From Hexactinellida sp. DTS-2022 (lineage: Eukaryota; Porifera; Hexactinellida), in NCBI GenBank assembly GCA_028753945.1, contig JAPNXP010000008.1, forward strand, positions 1,922,001 through 1,986,000: DNA of 64,000 nt, given 5' to 3'. The translations under genes and the position numbers were made by a program. Under the pieces are notes generated by a model that was given only the letters and a program-made list of their open reading frames with translations, did not search any database and had not been told where the DNA came from. Numbering within the stretch: the first letter of the stretch is position 1; every line of letters starts with the position of its first letter. Of the stretch, positions 43,639 through 54,299 are shown piece by piece.

Positions 43639-43699
43639 GTTGAAATACATGATATAGTCCATCAATGTGTTGATAATGCAATAAGAAAATGAAAATATA

Positions 43700-43768
43700 T
43701 GCAGATCAGGGATTCGAACTCATGATCAACTGATTGTTGGCCATATATGCTAATCACTGAGATATATA
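43700..43768 (-). tRNA. tRNA-like pseudogene or SINE head
   Basis: On the minus strand CTCAGTGATTAGCA resembles box A and GAGTTCGAATCCCTG is a good box B with a plausible T-arm, at normal spacing. The acceptor stem does not pair: the 3' GATCTGC lacks a 5' partner. The anticodon arm is unclear. It is probably a degenerate tRNA-derived sequence and not a functional tRNA. Confidence 0.4.
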
Positions 43769-44051
43769 TGCTAATTAATGTTAGTTTAAATAATTGAACA
43801 ACCTGTATTTAAATGTACGATATATTACATACAGTTCAAAAAATGTCAATTTCGATATTGGAAAATCCTGAATCATTATTAATGACGACACACAATTGAC
43901 ATCCTGAAGACGTTGGATATATTTTTTTTTTAAATTTCACTTCTCACATAATTCTGTGATATATTAGCTTCATTTCAATGTATAAACTGGCTTTACAATT
44001 TTAACACTAAAGCCCCTAAATTTTCAGCCGAAACATCCTTATTAACATTTA

Positions 44052-44809
44052 GTAGGGTCAAAATCTAAGATTCCGTCACCAACATCAGGCAAGTTAAGTT
44101 TTATGCCAGGAGATACTTTAGGGTATACATCGAGATTTAAGCTCCCATGCCGTTCTCGAAAATTTGAGCAACTTTTTTATAGCGACAAATTCAACAGGGA
44201 CTCCGGCAATCATTTTGAAAAATTAAGGCCCCTCTATGAACATTTCATTAATTGAGATTAGAGTGTTTTTGAACAGTATACATTTAAGTACTAGCTACAC
44301 TTTAAATTTTGACTCAATTGGGATTATACTTTTATGTAATAACCTTTGCTAAATTTAGGTCTATTACCGGGATTTACATGGAGACAATCATATACTACAT
44401 AGTCATTAAATTGATATTGCATATATATAGGACAAGATATGCTTCAAATCCCTTAAAAACAAAGTTTAAAGAATGGCCCTCCGATGGTGACAAATGACGT
44501 AGGAATCTTCAAAAGGTTATAACAATAAAAGTATAATCGCGATTGAGTTAAAATTTTCAGTGCAGCTAGTACTTATTGTATACTGTTCAAAAACACTAAT
44601 CTCTATTTATTAAATGTTTAGAGAGGGGCCTTAATTTTTCAAAATGATTGCCGGAGGCCCCTTTTGGATTTGTCGCTATAAAATGGTTGCTCATATTTTC
44701 GAGACCGGCATGGGATCTTAAATCTCGAGATATACCCTAAAGTATCAGAATCAGGCATAAAACTTTACTTGTTAGAGGTTGGTCATGGAATCTTAGATTT
44801 TGACCCTAC
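44052..44809. mobile_element. Foldback Tc1/mariner-like MITE (GTAGGGTCAAAATC), copy 2
   Basis: Ends GTAGGGTCAAAATCTAAGA and GATTTTGACCCTAC with TA on both sides. Long inverted arms contain ATTGCCGGAGGCC and its complement. Same family as 30855-31394 and 57708-58762. Confidence 0.75.
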
Positions 44810-45173
44810 TATATGATCCATCCCTGACTGAAGAATTTTTTTTTGGACTAACCAAATAAATAATCCGACAAGTGGAAAAATATTCGAGTGCACTACCGTT
44901 AAACATTTGATGGATCTAAATACATTGTATCGCATAGCTTTATATAAGCTTAGTTGTTTAATACGTATTACGTATCTATCTCTCTATCTATATATATATA
45001 TATACATAACATGTCCCTAGTATATCTCAGATATAGGGACATATTTATGAAAAATACGCCATAAAAACACACTTTTATAATGAATTCCTTATAGGGAATC
45101 GAGCTTTTTTTTACCTAAATTGTGTTGAAAAAAAGTAGACCCTATATCTCGAGATAAAGGGACATGCTTTGTC
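44810..45173. other. Spacer with a palindromic MITE end and a TA-repeat element
   Basis: GCTTAGTTGTTTAATACG at about 44949 is the end of a CTAAGTTG-family MITE, truncated. Around 45000-45170, GTCCCTAGTATATCTC faces GATATAGGGAC and CCCTATATCTCGAG words. No gene. Confidence 0.45.
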
Positions 45174-46060
45174 TATCTATATATATATATAAGACAATGT
45201 CTGTCTGTTTGTCTGTCTGTCCTCACATCTCAGAGGTGCCTGATCCGATCTGTACCAAATTTGGGATATTATTTAGGAATTACCTGACCACTCCAGAAAA
45301 TGAATTTTATATTAAAAATATTCACATCTTCCATCTCCAAGGTGACAAAACCTTTACCCAATTAAATTCGAGGGTTTTCCCAGTATGGATTAGTATCTAG
45401 CATTCAATTCAATGATGTGCTCCGTTACCGTTACATTTTTTCTACCATTAATTTACTCCGATACCGTTGCTTTATTTATTCCGTTACCGTTACTCCGTTA
45501 CTTTTGATAAGTTTATCCGTTTACCTTTATTCAGTACAGTTACCTTAATGTAACGGTAACTGATTTAAAATAACGTTGTAATGGCAATGGAATAAGTTTA
45601 ACGTAATAACGGTTACTGTGCTACGGTAATGTAATGGTAAGAGTAACTGATTAAAGATAACGGTAACTAGTTAAAAGTAACGGATGTCAGCTACCGTTAC
45701 TTATTCCGTTACCGTTACTCTACGATGCCCGTTACCGTAACTTTTTCCGTTACTGTTACTTGTCGATACCCGTTACCGCTACTTTTCCGTTACCGTTACT
45801 AGTAACGGAGCACATCACTGATTTAATTGGTATAAAGGGATTTTTATGTCTCTATCATTTATTAAGTGTGCAGTATAGAATGCATAACTGAGACTGTAAT
45901 TTAATTGGACGAAAGTTTGTGGAACCCCGTATGCATTATCCGATCCTGTCGATTTATAAATCAATTGAAAGCTCTTCGAAGGGAAACCTCGGGAAATACA
46001 AGGGCGGACTGACGGACGGACAAAAAGACCAAGCTTTCTTAATAATATAGATAATGCATA
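45174..46060 (+). mobile_element. Helitron-like element (family B), 5' end
   Basis: It starts TCTATCTATATATATATAAG followed by GTCTGTCTGTTTGTCTGTC and CTCACATCTC, like the minus-strand element at 55632-56151. It is split by the MITE at 45410-45820. A convincing 3' CTRR end was not found; a mirror-like CGGACGGACAAAAAGACC lies near 46030. The right boundary is a guess. Confidence 0.4.
45410..45820. mobile_element. hAT-like MITE made of CCGTTACCGTTAC repeats, copy 2
   Basis: Ends CAATGATGTGCTCCGTTAC and GTAACGGAGCACATCACTG. TSD-like flanks ATTCAATT and ATTTAATT differ at one base. Same family as 26015-26356 but longer, with more GTAACGG units. Confidence 0.75.
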
Positions 46061-46761
46061 CGCATAGGCGTAGCACGCGGTCCGGCAGGTCCTGTAGGGG
46101 TTCATTCGGGGGGGGGGCCCTAAATATGCAAATTCTTGAGATTGATTTGGGGGGGCTCCCCTATATTTGGGGCGGTACCCCCCAAATATCCAATTCCATA
46201 TGTTGAATTTGGGGGGAGGGGATATCGAATTATATGTCTATACAATTTTGGGCCACCATTCTTTATTATTCTATCTCGATCTGTATCCGTATATAAATGA
46301 TGACATATTATGTATAATAGTCACATTAAATTCAACAAAACGGAAAAACATTTTCGAGAATATTTCGGAGTGTCAATGAACGTTGACCTGGTATGCATAT
46401 AATTGAATCATCATTAACTAGTAAATATACAAAATTTTATTAGGTACCAAATCAATAACATCAATATATGTAGATATGCTGCCTAACTTGTATTAATCAT
46501 TACTATTTGAGTAACCAACTTTTATTTTCCTGTCAATTTTTAATTGCACATGAAGGGTAATATTTTCCCAGCACCTGAAGGTTACTTTGATTGTTAGTGT
46601 ATGATACCACACCCATGACTATTAATTGATCGACATCTGTACATTTATATATAAGCATGTATACTAAACATGTAATTCTGATCATTCAATTGCTTTCTTG
46701 ATTTACTTGCACTGTATTAACTATACAAATAACACAATCACGTAATATTTATTTGTTCTCA

Positions 46762-48294
46762 ATGGGCGAAGTGGATTCCGGTGATGATTCCGAACCTTCT
46801 AGTATTATTTATTCAGAAGAAATTCCTGCTGATGGACTCCTTTCAAAATTCGCTCCTCTTTTCGCACCTCTTTCTGAAATCCCCAATGAAGAGTTCTCAC
46901 CTTCCGATTTGCGAAGTGGATCAAATCAAGGAAATAAACTCATTAATAACCGTATGTATGTACTACATACTGCGTACTTAACTTGGAGAAAAACTCGCAA
47001 ACTTAATGATGCTATACCGCTAGATATTCAAAAATCAATTGAAAGACTAAAACCGAGAATTCAACAAAATCGCAAGCTCTTGCGATCTTTAGTTCAAAAG
47101 AGGCTTACAGAATTCTCACTCAAGGTAAGTTTATCCGAGACCGCTTTCCTCACACCAATTTTTTGACTCATCGTTTTTCTGCACATCAACTTTGGTTCTA
47201 TGTAAGTTGATTAATTCATTTAGCCTGATATGAATAATTCTAATCCTAATTTTTTCCAAAACAATCTTGAATTATAAAAATGAATTTTTCGTTAGTGAAT
47301 CATAAATATTATTCGGATATTGGTACCTTGCGTTTTGTTACAATTGGAACCAGACTTGTTCGTGATCAATAAATTTCGTGTTTGAATAAATCATATTTAT
47401 TTGGCATTTTTTAATGAATTAGTCAACTTAGGTGCCTGTACTAATTAAATATAATCGGGTGAATCACAAAAGTCCGTAATTTTTTACCAAAATATGATAA
47501 ATAGCAATAGTCTAGCATTAATTATTTTCGCAGAATAAATAGAAATACTCACACAATTTTTTTGCAAATATATTGAAGCTTTGAATTTAATACATTTAGA
47601 TATAAAATTATTAAACAACTTAGATATAAATGAAATTTTTGGAAAAACACTCTGAGTAGTATATTTGTAATTATTTTTAAAATGCGTTCTGACTTCATCG
47701 TTTTATTCGTACTATTTTACGTGCAAAAAAATGCAAAGAAAAAACGGTTTAATTGTATTAACTGTAAGCCAACTTGTATAATTTTATTGAATTTTAAATG
47801 CACCTATTTTAATAGGAAACGAGTGTTGGATGCTTTCTCATGAAAGGGAACAAGTTTGTTTTATCTGAAGGAATGCTACGAATTGTCGTGGAGTATTTTC
47901 ATGAACAATTGAACCATCCAAAATTGACTACTCTTACTAAGGCATTGCGTCTCAATACTTTATATGGGGTTTGGATCAAACAAATCTAAAAGACCTCTAC
48001 TCTGAATTAAAATGTGATATTTGTGCATCAAATATATTTCTCCCAAAAAGAACACATTCAAACCACATCAAATCGTTGGAGATCTTTGAGAGGATTCAAA
48101 TAGATCTTACGCAAGTAGCATACGGTGATCATGAGGAAATTCTTTCCAGAAGAGGGTATATATTTGTTCTAACTGTTATTGATTGCTTCAGCAAATATGT
48201 TTGGGCCTATCCACTAAAATCCAAGAAAACTGACGAATTTGTCAATTACTTTTTGAATTATTTTCTGATGAAGGCATTCCAAAGATATGCATGA
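46762..48294 (+). pseudogene. Ginger integrase-type transposase, intron-containing and truncated
   Basis: Exon 1 (ATG 46762 to 47124) is acidic then basic helical, ending SLK before GTAAGT. Exon 2 from 47816 (after TTTTAATAG) keeps phase and gives ETSVGCFLMKG and FHEQLNH (HxxxxH). After a frameshift near 47966, CDICAS supplies CxxC, completing an HHCC zinc site. The core starts FERIQIDLTQ (first catalytic Asp) and VIDCFSKYVWAYPLKSKKTD. A shift near 48278 leads into DEGIPKIC and then directly into the OTU frame, so the second Asp and the Glu are missing. It cannot catalyse transposition. Confidence 0.75.
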
Positions 48295-48878
48295 AAAGAT
48301 CGAACCAAATAGAACATATTGGAAATAATGAATACTCGGTAGAGGATTTTTTTAAACCCCTAAAGAGAGATTTGAAACAAAAGCTTAGTCGAGAAAAATT
48401 AAATCTGATATTGAAATTCGAGCATTCGATATGTGTTGAGAGTTATACATATATGAAATTGAAAAAGTGTGTTGCCAAAAATACAGTCCAAATAGCTCCA
48501 GATGGAAATTGTCTTTTTAGATCGCTGAGTTGGTGGTTAACAGAAAGAGAAGATTCTCTCGCTTTAATCAGGATCAAGTTAATAGAATTTATGAAAAAAT
48601 CCCCCCTTTGTGAGCAGTATGTGAGAAACAAATCTGATCAAAAATTGGAAGAATATTTATCTAAGAAAGATATGAAAGCTTCTACAGTATGGGGAAGCGA
48701 CGTTGAACTTTTTAGCGCCGCAATCTGGCTAGAAACTGACATATATGTACTAATGGAGATTAAGTGGAATAAGTTCTCGTATCATGGTTTTAATCCCAAA
48801 GGGGACGTAACATTTCAAGCCATCAGGGGATATTTCTTGAAAATAGTCATTTCCACTATCAACCAATCATATCTGTAA
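48291..48878 (+). pseudogene. OTU-family cysteine protease domain in a Ginger element
   Basis: The 195-codon frame has the OTU hallmarks: APDGNCLFRSLS with Asp71 and Cys74, WGSDVELFSAA at about residue 140, and IYVLME. The catalytic His is absent from this frame, but in the next frame at about 48848-48868 the text reads HFHYQPI, the expected H-Y position, so a late frameshift near 48840 removed it. OTU proteins cleave ubiquitin chains. Upstream the frame continues into the integrase relic with no start of its own, suggesting one polyprotein originally. Confidence 0.75.
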
Positions 48879-49316
48879 TCAGAAGTTCACATCCTCTCTG
48901 ATGTTAGGCAACTAGTTTAGGTAAACAAGATTTAAATTTAGATTAGATATAGCACGTACGCTATATAGCATAGGCAGAGGAGTCTAGAAATTCAACATTA
49001 TATTTCTTTCAAATGTAGTAAACGTATTCGATAAACGTGTCTCTATTCTATCTGTTACTATCAATATATTTATATTATGGAAATTTGGGAATAAAGTAGG
49101 GGATTTCTTTAAAAGGGAAGCAGTGTAAGAGTGGTGGCCCAAAATTGTAGACATATAATTCGATATCCCCTCCCCCCAAATTCAACATATGGAATTGGAT
49201 ATTTGGGGGGTATCCCCCCAAATATAGGGGAGCCCCCCCAAATCAATCTCAAGAATTTGCATATTTAGGGGGGTACCCCCTAAATATAGGGAGGCCCCCC
49301 CAAATGAACCCCTACA

Positions 49317-49528
49317 GGTCCGGCCATGGCCGGACAACTTTTAATTTATTCTACTATATAATATAGGAGGGTCCGGTTTTGGCCGGACCACTTTAACTGT
49401 TTAACCGGAGAGTTTTTAGAGCCGTGCGACGCCCGTGATACGTATATACAATTAGAAAAACTAGCAGAAAACGCCGCCCGGAGGTTGGCTTTTCGGCTAG
49501 TAATACATATTATGTAATATGTACAGTC
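49317..49528. repeat. GGTCCGGCC-rich flank of the Ginger
   Basis: GGTCCGGCCATGGCCGGAC and GGTCCGGTTTTGGCCGGACC are short palindromes. The left flank at 46078-46087 has GCGGTCCGGCA, so the Ginger inserted in a GGTCCGGC-rich repeat. Confidence 0.5.
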
Positions 49529-49719
49529 GAAATCGGATTATTTTGTTTTATCGGACTATTTTTGTCCTAATATTCGAGGAAAATTATGAAATATACCCAT
49601 AGCATTCTATACACTAATGCATGGGTCGGCAACCCTAGGCACGCGTGCCATTTTTGGCACGCGAAGTATTTTCAATGGCACGCCAAGTAATTTACTAAAT
49701 TACTTGGCACTTGGTTAAA

Positions 49720-49819
49720 TTTGAATATTTAGGCATATTTACGCGTGTAAAGACTGTAAACCATACACCAACCGCGAAGCGGTTGGTGTGTGGTTGAGTT
49801 CTGCCGCGAAGCGCGCTAG
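49720..49819 (+). mobile_element. Helitron family A, 3' end fragment
   Basis: It contains the hairpin ACCAACCGCGAAGCGGTTGG, GCCGCGAAGCG and the terminus GCGCGCTAG before T (49820). Only about 100 bp of the element is present. A HELITRON-unrelated GCACGCGTGCC palindrome precedes it at about 49640. Confidence 0.65.
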
Positions 49820-49857
49820 TATCTTTATAGATTGATGCTACAGTATATCTATATAGA

Positions 49858-50290
49858 CTAGGGCGCCTCGTTTGCTAGGTTGCTTTGCGGCAGAACCCAA
49901 TCACTCACCAACGGCTTAGCGGTTGGTGCATGGTGTGTGGTTTATACACTCCTAATATTGATTATAAAGCGTAAATAGGCCTAAATAGTCAAATTTAACA
50001 ATATGAAATTTAGTGATTACGTCTTCAAGTGATAATGTGTAAGCATTTTGGCAATCTGGTGTGACCAAAGTGTCGCATCATTAATGTGCATGTTCTATTA
50101 AATTTTCAGATTTTATCTCTTTGAGTGCGCGAATTATGTGCGATTAATTACTTTTAGGGTTCTCTAAATGTGACAATGACGTCATGACTTGTCGAGGTGT
50201 GAGAAATTTTGAGTGAAAACCTCAAATTGTTGACGGGTGCCAAAAGCTACCCCTATATGCCAAAAATCACATTTGGAAACCGGAAACCTA
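49858..50290 (-). mobile_element. Helitron family A, 5'-truncated copy
   Basis: On the minus strand it ends GGCGCCCTAG before T (A at 49857 on plus), with the hairpin region at about 49905-49935 and the conserved CCTCGACAAGTCATGACGTC block. The 5' part is missing after about 50290. It faces the fragment at 49720-49819 tail to tail, 38 bp apart. Confidence 0.7.
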
Positions 50291-50923
50291 ATGCTTTTTC
50301 AATTTTTATAATTGGAGCCTCTCAGACTCAAGATAAAAACCGCGAGATCGCGACGTTCCAGTCCTTATCTAAAGGAGTCTATGATTTAAATAGAAAATGT
50401 TTTCGAGTTCGCATGTTATTAAAATTGTGTATAATGAACACAATCCATAATACACGAGGCAGATTGTAACTATTCAATAAGGATTTTATTCAACTAATGT
50501 ACAAAATAACGAAAAAGCATTTTGTCGAGTTGAAGTATTTAAACAATCCCTGGTCCAAAATTTTTAGTCTATGATATAAAAATTGTTAATTGGGAAAATA
50601 TCTTTAAAAAAAAGGTGATAAAAACAAGTTGTATAGGTGATACGCAATATCAGTTCCTTTGAACATCAGTTCAAATTCAAGTATACTCAATATAGATTAC
50701 TAATGAGTCAGGCCTGCTTCTTTTGAACAAAATATAGTTAATTAATTGTATATTTCTATTTAATATTAAAGCCTTTTTTTACCCACCCATAATGTAAAAA
50801 TTTACATTGGTGGATATTAATGGGATTCTAAAAAATTTTAAATTGCCCCTTCTATTCTATTCCAATCCACTCTCACTTATTCTTAATACATACCTCAACC
50901 AGTACATTATCTATCTGATTACG

Positions 50924-52107
50924 ATGTCTTGTGTTGTGCCCTGCTGGACCTCCAATTATAGAGGAGAAGATTTCACGGAAAATTTTAATTTCCCAAAAGA
51001 TCTTCGGGAAAAATGGTTCAAGGCTATTTCCCAGATCCAGAGAAGACCACCAAAACAACAAGATTCCAAGGGTGGTAATTTTTACATTAAAATAATGTAT
51101 TTTTCAACGAAACTCTGATTCAGTTACTATAATAATTTTATTAATTAAAAGTACAAGTGTTGATTATGCAATCTGAACCCCGTTATTGAAATTTCCTTAG
51201 TTTTACCTCAATTACACCTTAAGTCTGTTAGGAACAATTGGCTCAATTTAATAGACTACGAAAGGTCTTTATCTTCCCAAAATATCCTGAATGCAATCCT
51301 CATAACTACACATATACCGAAAATATGCCTCCTAATAACCTCAGAGTTTCCATCAATACATCAGAACTTGGTATCGATACCAGTTCATTTTCTTATTCCA
51401 TGTACCCTACCATCTGAAATTCAAGCCTTTCAAGACATAAGAACTTAATTCTATCCGGATAAGTGCAATTTATTCAAGCGTGCTCCCAGATTACATCAAA
51501 AGCCTGTTGGCCATCTAGCCTGGATAGACAAAATGTCAATTTGTCACTTAGGGTTTTTCACGAATCAACAACAGCGGGACTGTTAGCATATAACTTGGAA
51601 AAGAACATTGTAGACAAAACCCAAACTGTTGAATTATTGAAATTAATCAATGATGTTTGGAAAAATGTTTAATGTGAACTGGGTAGGGAAGAATATTCGT
51701 TTTAATCACGAAATGTCTGCACCCTTTTGTTTGAACGACTCGCGATTATTGTTTCTCAAAAACTTTGTGTCTTGGTTAGAGTGCTCGGGAGCTCTTCCTA
51801 CAGCGAAAGGAAAAGTATCTCCTCAAACTTTTAAAAGTTTTATACATACCTGCAAGGCATTACCTTTACTACTCGAATTGATTTGTACAAAATATGGTTT
51901 CAAATACCTTCTGACATCAAGGATACAAAACGATGCTTTAGAACACCATTTTGGTTTGTACCGGCAATGTCAGGTTCACAGTATCACATTTCATATTGTC
52001 AAATCCCAGAGTCTGAGTGTTGGCTTCAGCTTTCTAATATTCTAAAATTGTTTCAGATCAGAAGAGAATCTGATACTATTGAGCGACCTATTAGTCCCTT
52101 AGAGTAG
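50924..52107 (+). pseudogene. P-element (THAP9-like) transposase relic
   Basis: ATG 50924 starts a THAP-like finger (CVVPC, then FNFPKDLREKWFKAI). After a gap the C-terminal half follows: ACWPSSLDRQNVNLSLRVF (51487 on), a frame change near 51660, then FNVNWVGKNIRFN, SPQTFKSFIHTCKALP, NDALEHHFGLYRQ with the catalytic E, and QYHISYCQIPESE in a third frame. The central domain with both Asp residues is deleted. No P-type TIR was found around it. Confidence 0.8.
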
Positions 52108-52297
52108 ACTATAAACACAAGGGTGGGTGTATAATATCTATTTTTTGCCCCCCTAAATGCATTGGAAAAAGAGGCAAAATAACCCGTATTCAACATTAGA
52201 CAGTGCTATGAGCTTATGAAGAATCAAGGAGAAGCATGGAGGCAAAATAACCCGGAGAGGCAAAAAAACCCGTGGCAAAATACCCCGATTTCGACTG
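52106..52297. mobile_element. Helitron 5' tip joined to a pogo-like MITE half
   Basis: ACTATAAACACAAGGGTGGG at 52108 matches the 5' end of the Helitron at 53259-56185. GGCAAAATA(A)CCCG repeats then lead to CCCCGATTTCGACTG at 52297, a right end of the 36271-36443 MITE type. Its left end is missing. Confidence 0.5.
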
Positions 52298-52824
52298 TAG
52301 TATTGAAGCGAGATAATAGTAAGCTTACTAAATTCAAGGATTAATTTTTCTTTATTTATTTAGTTTTATTCAGTCAACCTGTTGCTGTTCCTGTAGATGT
52401 ATTAAGTGTGACTACTCCCTCTTAGAAGTATATTTCTATTTACGTATTGATGTCTTAAGCTCCTTAGTATCATAATAACATTTATATCAATATCTATGTT
52501 TGTATGTTTATACTGTATTATATATTATATATTTAACTCCTTATATTTTCCAATCGTTTTAATTGACAATAATATGTTGTCAGGATGATGAGGGTAGCTA
52601 AAATTAATGGAAAAATTGAACAAATTACCATTTTAGAAAATGTTGTTTTGAAGTACTTAACCAATCCCTGGCCCAAAACTTTAGTGACCACCATTGCCTT
52701 AGTGTATAGAATGCTATGATATACCATTTTGCATGGATATCCCACCGGGTTTATTTGTCTTATCGGATTATTGTCGCATTATCCATCAAAAGAATTGGAC
52801 AAAATAATCCGATTTCGACTGTAT

Positions 52825-53093
52825 ACCTTACTTATAATATCGCGTGCATGGAATTTGCTTTGAGCAAAATCTTTATTCTTTTATTGTTAATTTAATCGAC
52901 TATTGATAGATTAAATTAACAATAAATGAAATAAAAATTTGATTATTTGTTAGCATCTTATATTTATAATTAGATTTCAAAATATACTATTGAATTCACT
53001 TCGAAAACATCCCTGGTTTTAATCCCAGATTTAGCGTATAATACATACTAACGTATAACACGTATTATACGCAATACGCGTATTAATCAACTT
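52825..53093. mobile_element. Palindromic MITE (CTAAGTTG family), copy 4, truncated
   Basis: The right part GCAATACGCGTATTAATCAAC and the block CATGGAATTTGCTTTGAGCA match copy 3. It starts abruptly at the pogo-like end at 52823, lacking its left TIR. Confidence 0.6.
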
Positions 53094-53258
53094 TGTATAT
53101 AAGTAACAAAGAATAGAACTAACTATAATTAATCTTATCTGGTTTGTTCTACGTTCATAATCTGCTCTGGTCACCAGGTTATAGGAAATTTGGAACTAAT
53201 GATATATTACTTAGACAATGTGTAAGTTCAAAATCATAGTTTGCATTACATAGTACTA
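53094..53258. other. No recognised feature
   Basis: Short spacer between a MITE and the 3' end of a Helitron. Confidence 0.4.
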
Positions 53259-53776
53259 CTAGCGCGCTTCACTTGCTAGGTTTCTTCGCGGCAGAACACA
53301 ACCACACACCAACCGCGAAGCGTTTAGTATGTGGTTTATATACACGTACTTTTAACATTGATAATATAACGTAAATAGGCCTAAATAGTAGATTTAACAA
53401 ATTTTTGTGATACGTCATCATGCGATAGTGAGTTAGCATTTTGGAAATCCGGGGCCGTATTCACTAAGAAGTTAAGCACTAAGTTTGAACTTAAGTCTTA
53501 AGTTCGAACTTAAGTCTTAAGTTCAAACTTAGTTAAGTTCGAACTTAAGTCGTATTCACTAAGAGTTAAGTTCAAACTTAAGTTCAAACTTAGTTAAGTT
53601 TGAACTTAAGTATGAACTTTTTACTTTTAATTTTATTTCACTCAATTTCTATTCTCTTGGAGTTTGGAATCGGCCTCAAATAATAATATAGTTAAATATA
53701 CCTAAATATTTACATAAATATTTGTTGGCTACAATGTTTTGTGAATCTCTTATTTATTAAAGAATGGCTACATAAT

Positions 53777-53917
53777 ATGGCTATAGTTTGGAAGCAACCA
53801 ATGCTGGACGATTCGCCTATTGACCAACTTATGGATGAACCAATTGTAATTGAAGAATTGGGACACTGGGCTGCTAAGCATTACAGAGACCAATTTGCTA
53901 TTCATAATTTTGATTGA
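53777..53917 (+). pseudogene. Possible C-terminal end of a Harbinger transposase
   Basis: 46 codons ending HWAAKHYRDQFAIHNFD. The final A..YR...(I)..F pattern fits the last helix of Harbinger nucleases, and the position next to the Myb gene supports it. It is too short to be sure. Confidence 0.35.
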
Positions 53918-54052
53918 ATTTATATATGTAAATGAAGATAATTAGTTGTAGTATATTTAATTAATTCAAAAAAGAAATATACTACTCTGGTATGTAGACA
54001 AGTACTTCCTAAGAACATTTAGAGGAGTGTCTACGTACGTCAGTCTGTCGAA

Positions 54053-54175
54053 ACGTGAAACAGTTAAGTTCTCTATACATGAAACAGTAAAGTTCTCTAT
54101 ATGAAACAGTTAAGTTCTCTATACATGAAACAGTTAAGTTCTCTATATATGAAACAGTTAAGTTCTCTATTCATA
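54053..54175. repeat. Approximately 25-bp minisatellite
   Basis: About five tandem copies of a unit containing GAAACAGTTAAGTTCTCTA, separated by TACAT/TATAT variants. It lies between the two frames of the Harbinger element. Confidence 0.75.
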
Positions 54176-54299
54176 TACAAAGTAGCTTTGATGCCAAAAT
54201 AACAAATGCATATAATTCCATTGAAGATTAATTTTCATGATCAATGTTTTTTCTCCCATTTGTATAAATTGCAGTTGAACAAAACCAATTCTAAACGGA

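Larger units (their letters stand above)
46093..49316 (+). mobile_element. Ginger1-like DNA transposon, 3224 bp, with integrase and OTU frames
   Basis: Long TIRs (about 165-185 bp) start TGTAGGGGTTCATT and end with the invert AATGAACCCCTACA. TGTAG fits the TGTNR terminal motif described for Ginger1. The 5-bp repeat GGTCC (46088-46092 and 49317-49321) flanks it; Ginger TSDs are usually 4 bp. The right TIR has about 20 extra bases of the GGGGTACCCC type. It encodes a retroviral-type integrase joined to an OTU protease region. A spliced 691-bp intron is predicted at 47125-47815. Confidence 0.85.
49529..52823. mobile_element. pogo-like element with long TIRs, filled with other TEs
   Basis: CAGTCGAAATCGGATTATTT at 49529 and its invert ending CCGATTTCGACTG at 52823 are each bordered by TA. 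Homology continues inward (CATAGCATTCTATACACTAA on both sides), giving TIRs of over 100 bp. Between them lie two Helitron ends, a P relic and a truncated MITE, but no pogo transposase. The two ends might also be separate MITEs. Confidence 0.5.

Noticed and set aside
46093..49316. Polinton/Maverick or LTR retrotransposon as an explanation for the integrase
   Set aside because: There is no polymerase, ATPase, capsid, RT or LTR, and the long inverted repeats with TGTAG tips fit Ginger better.
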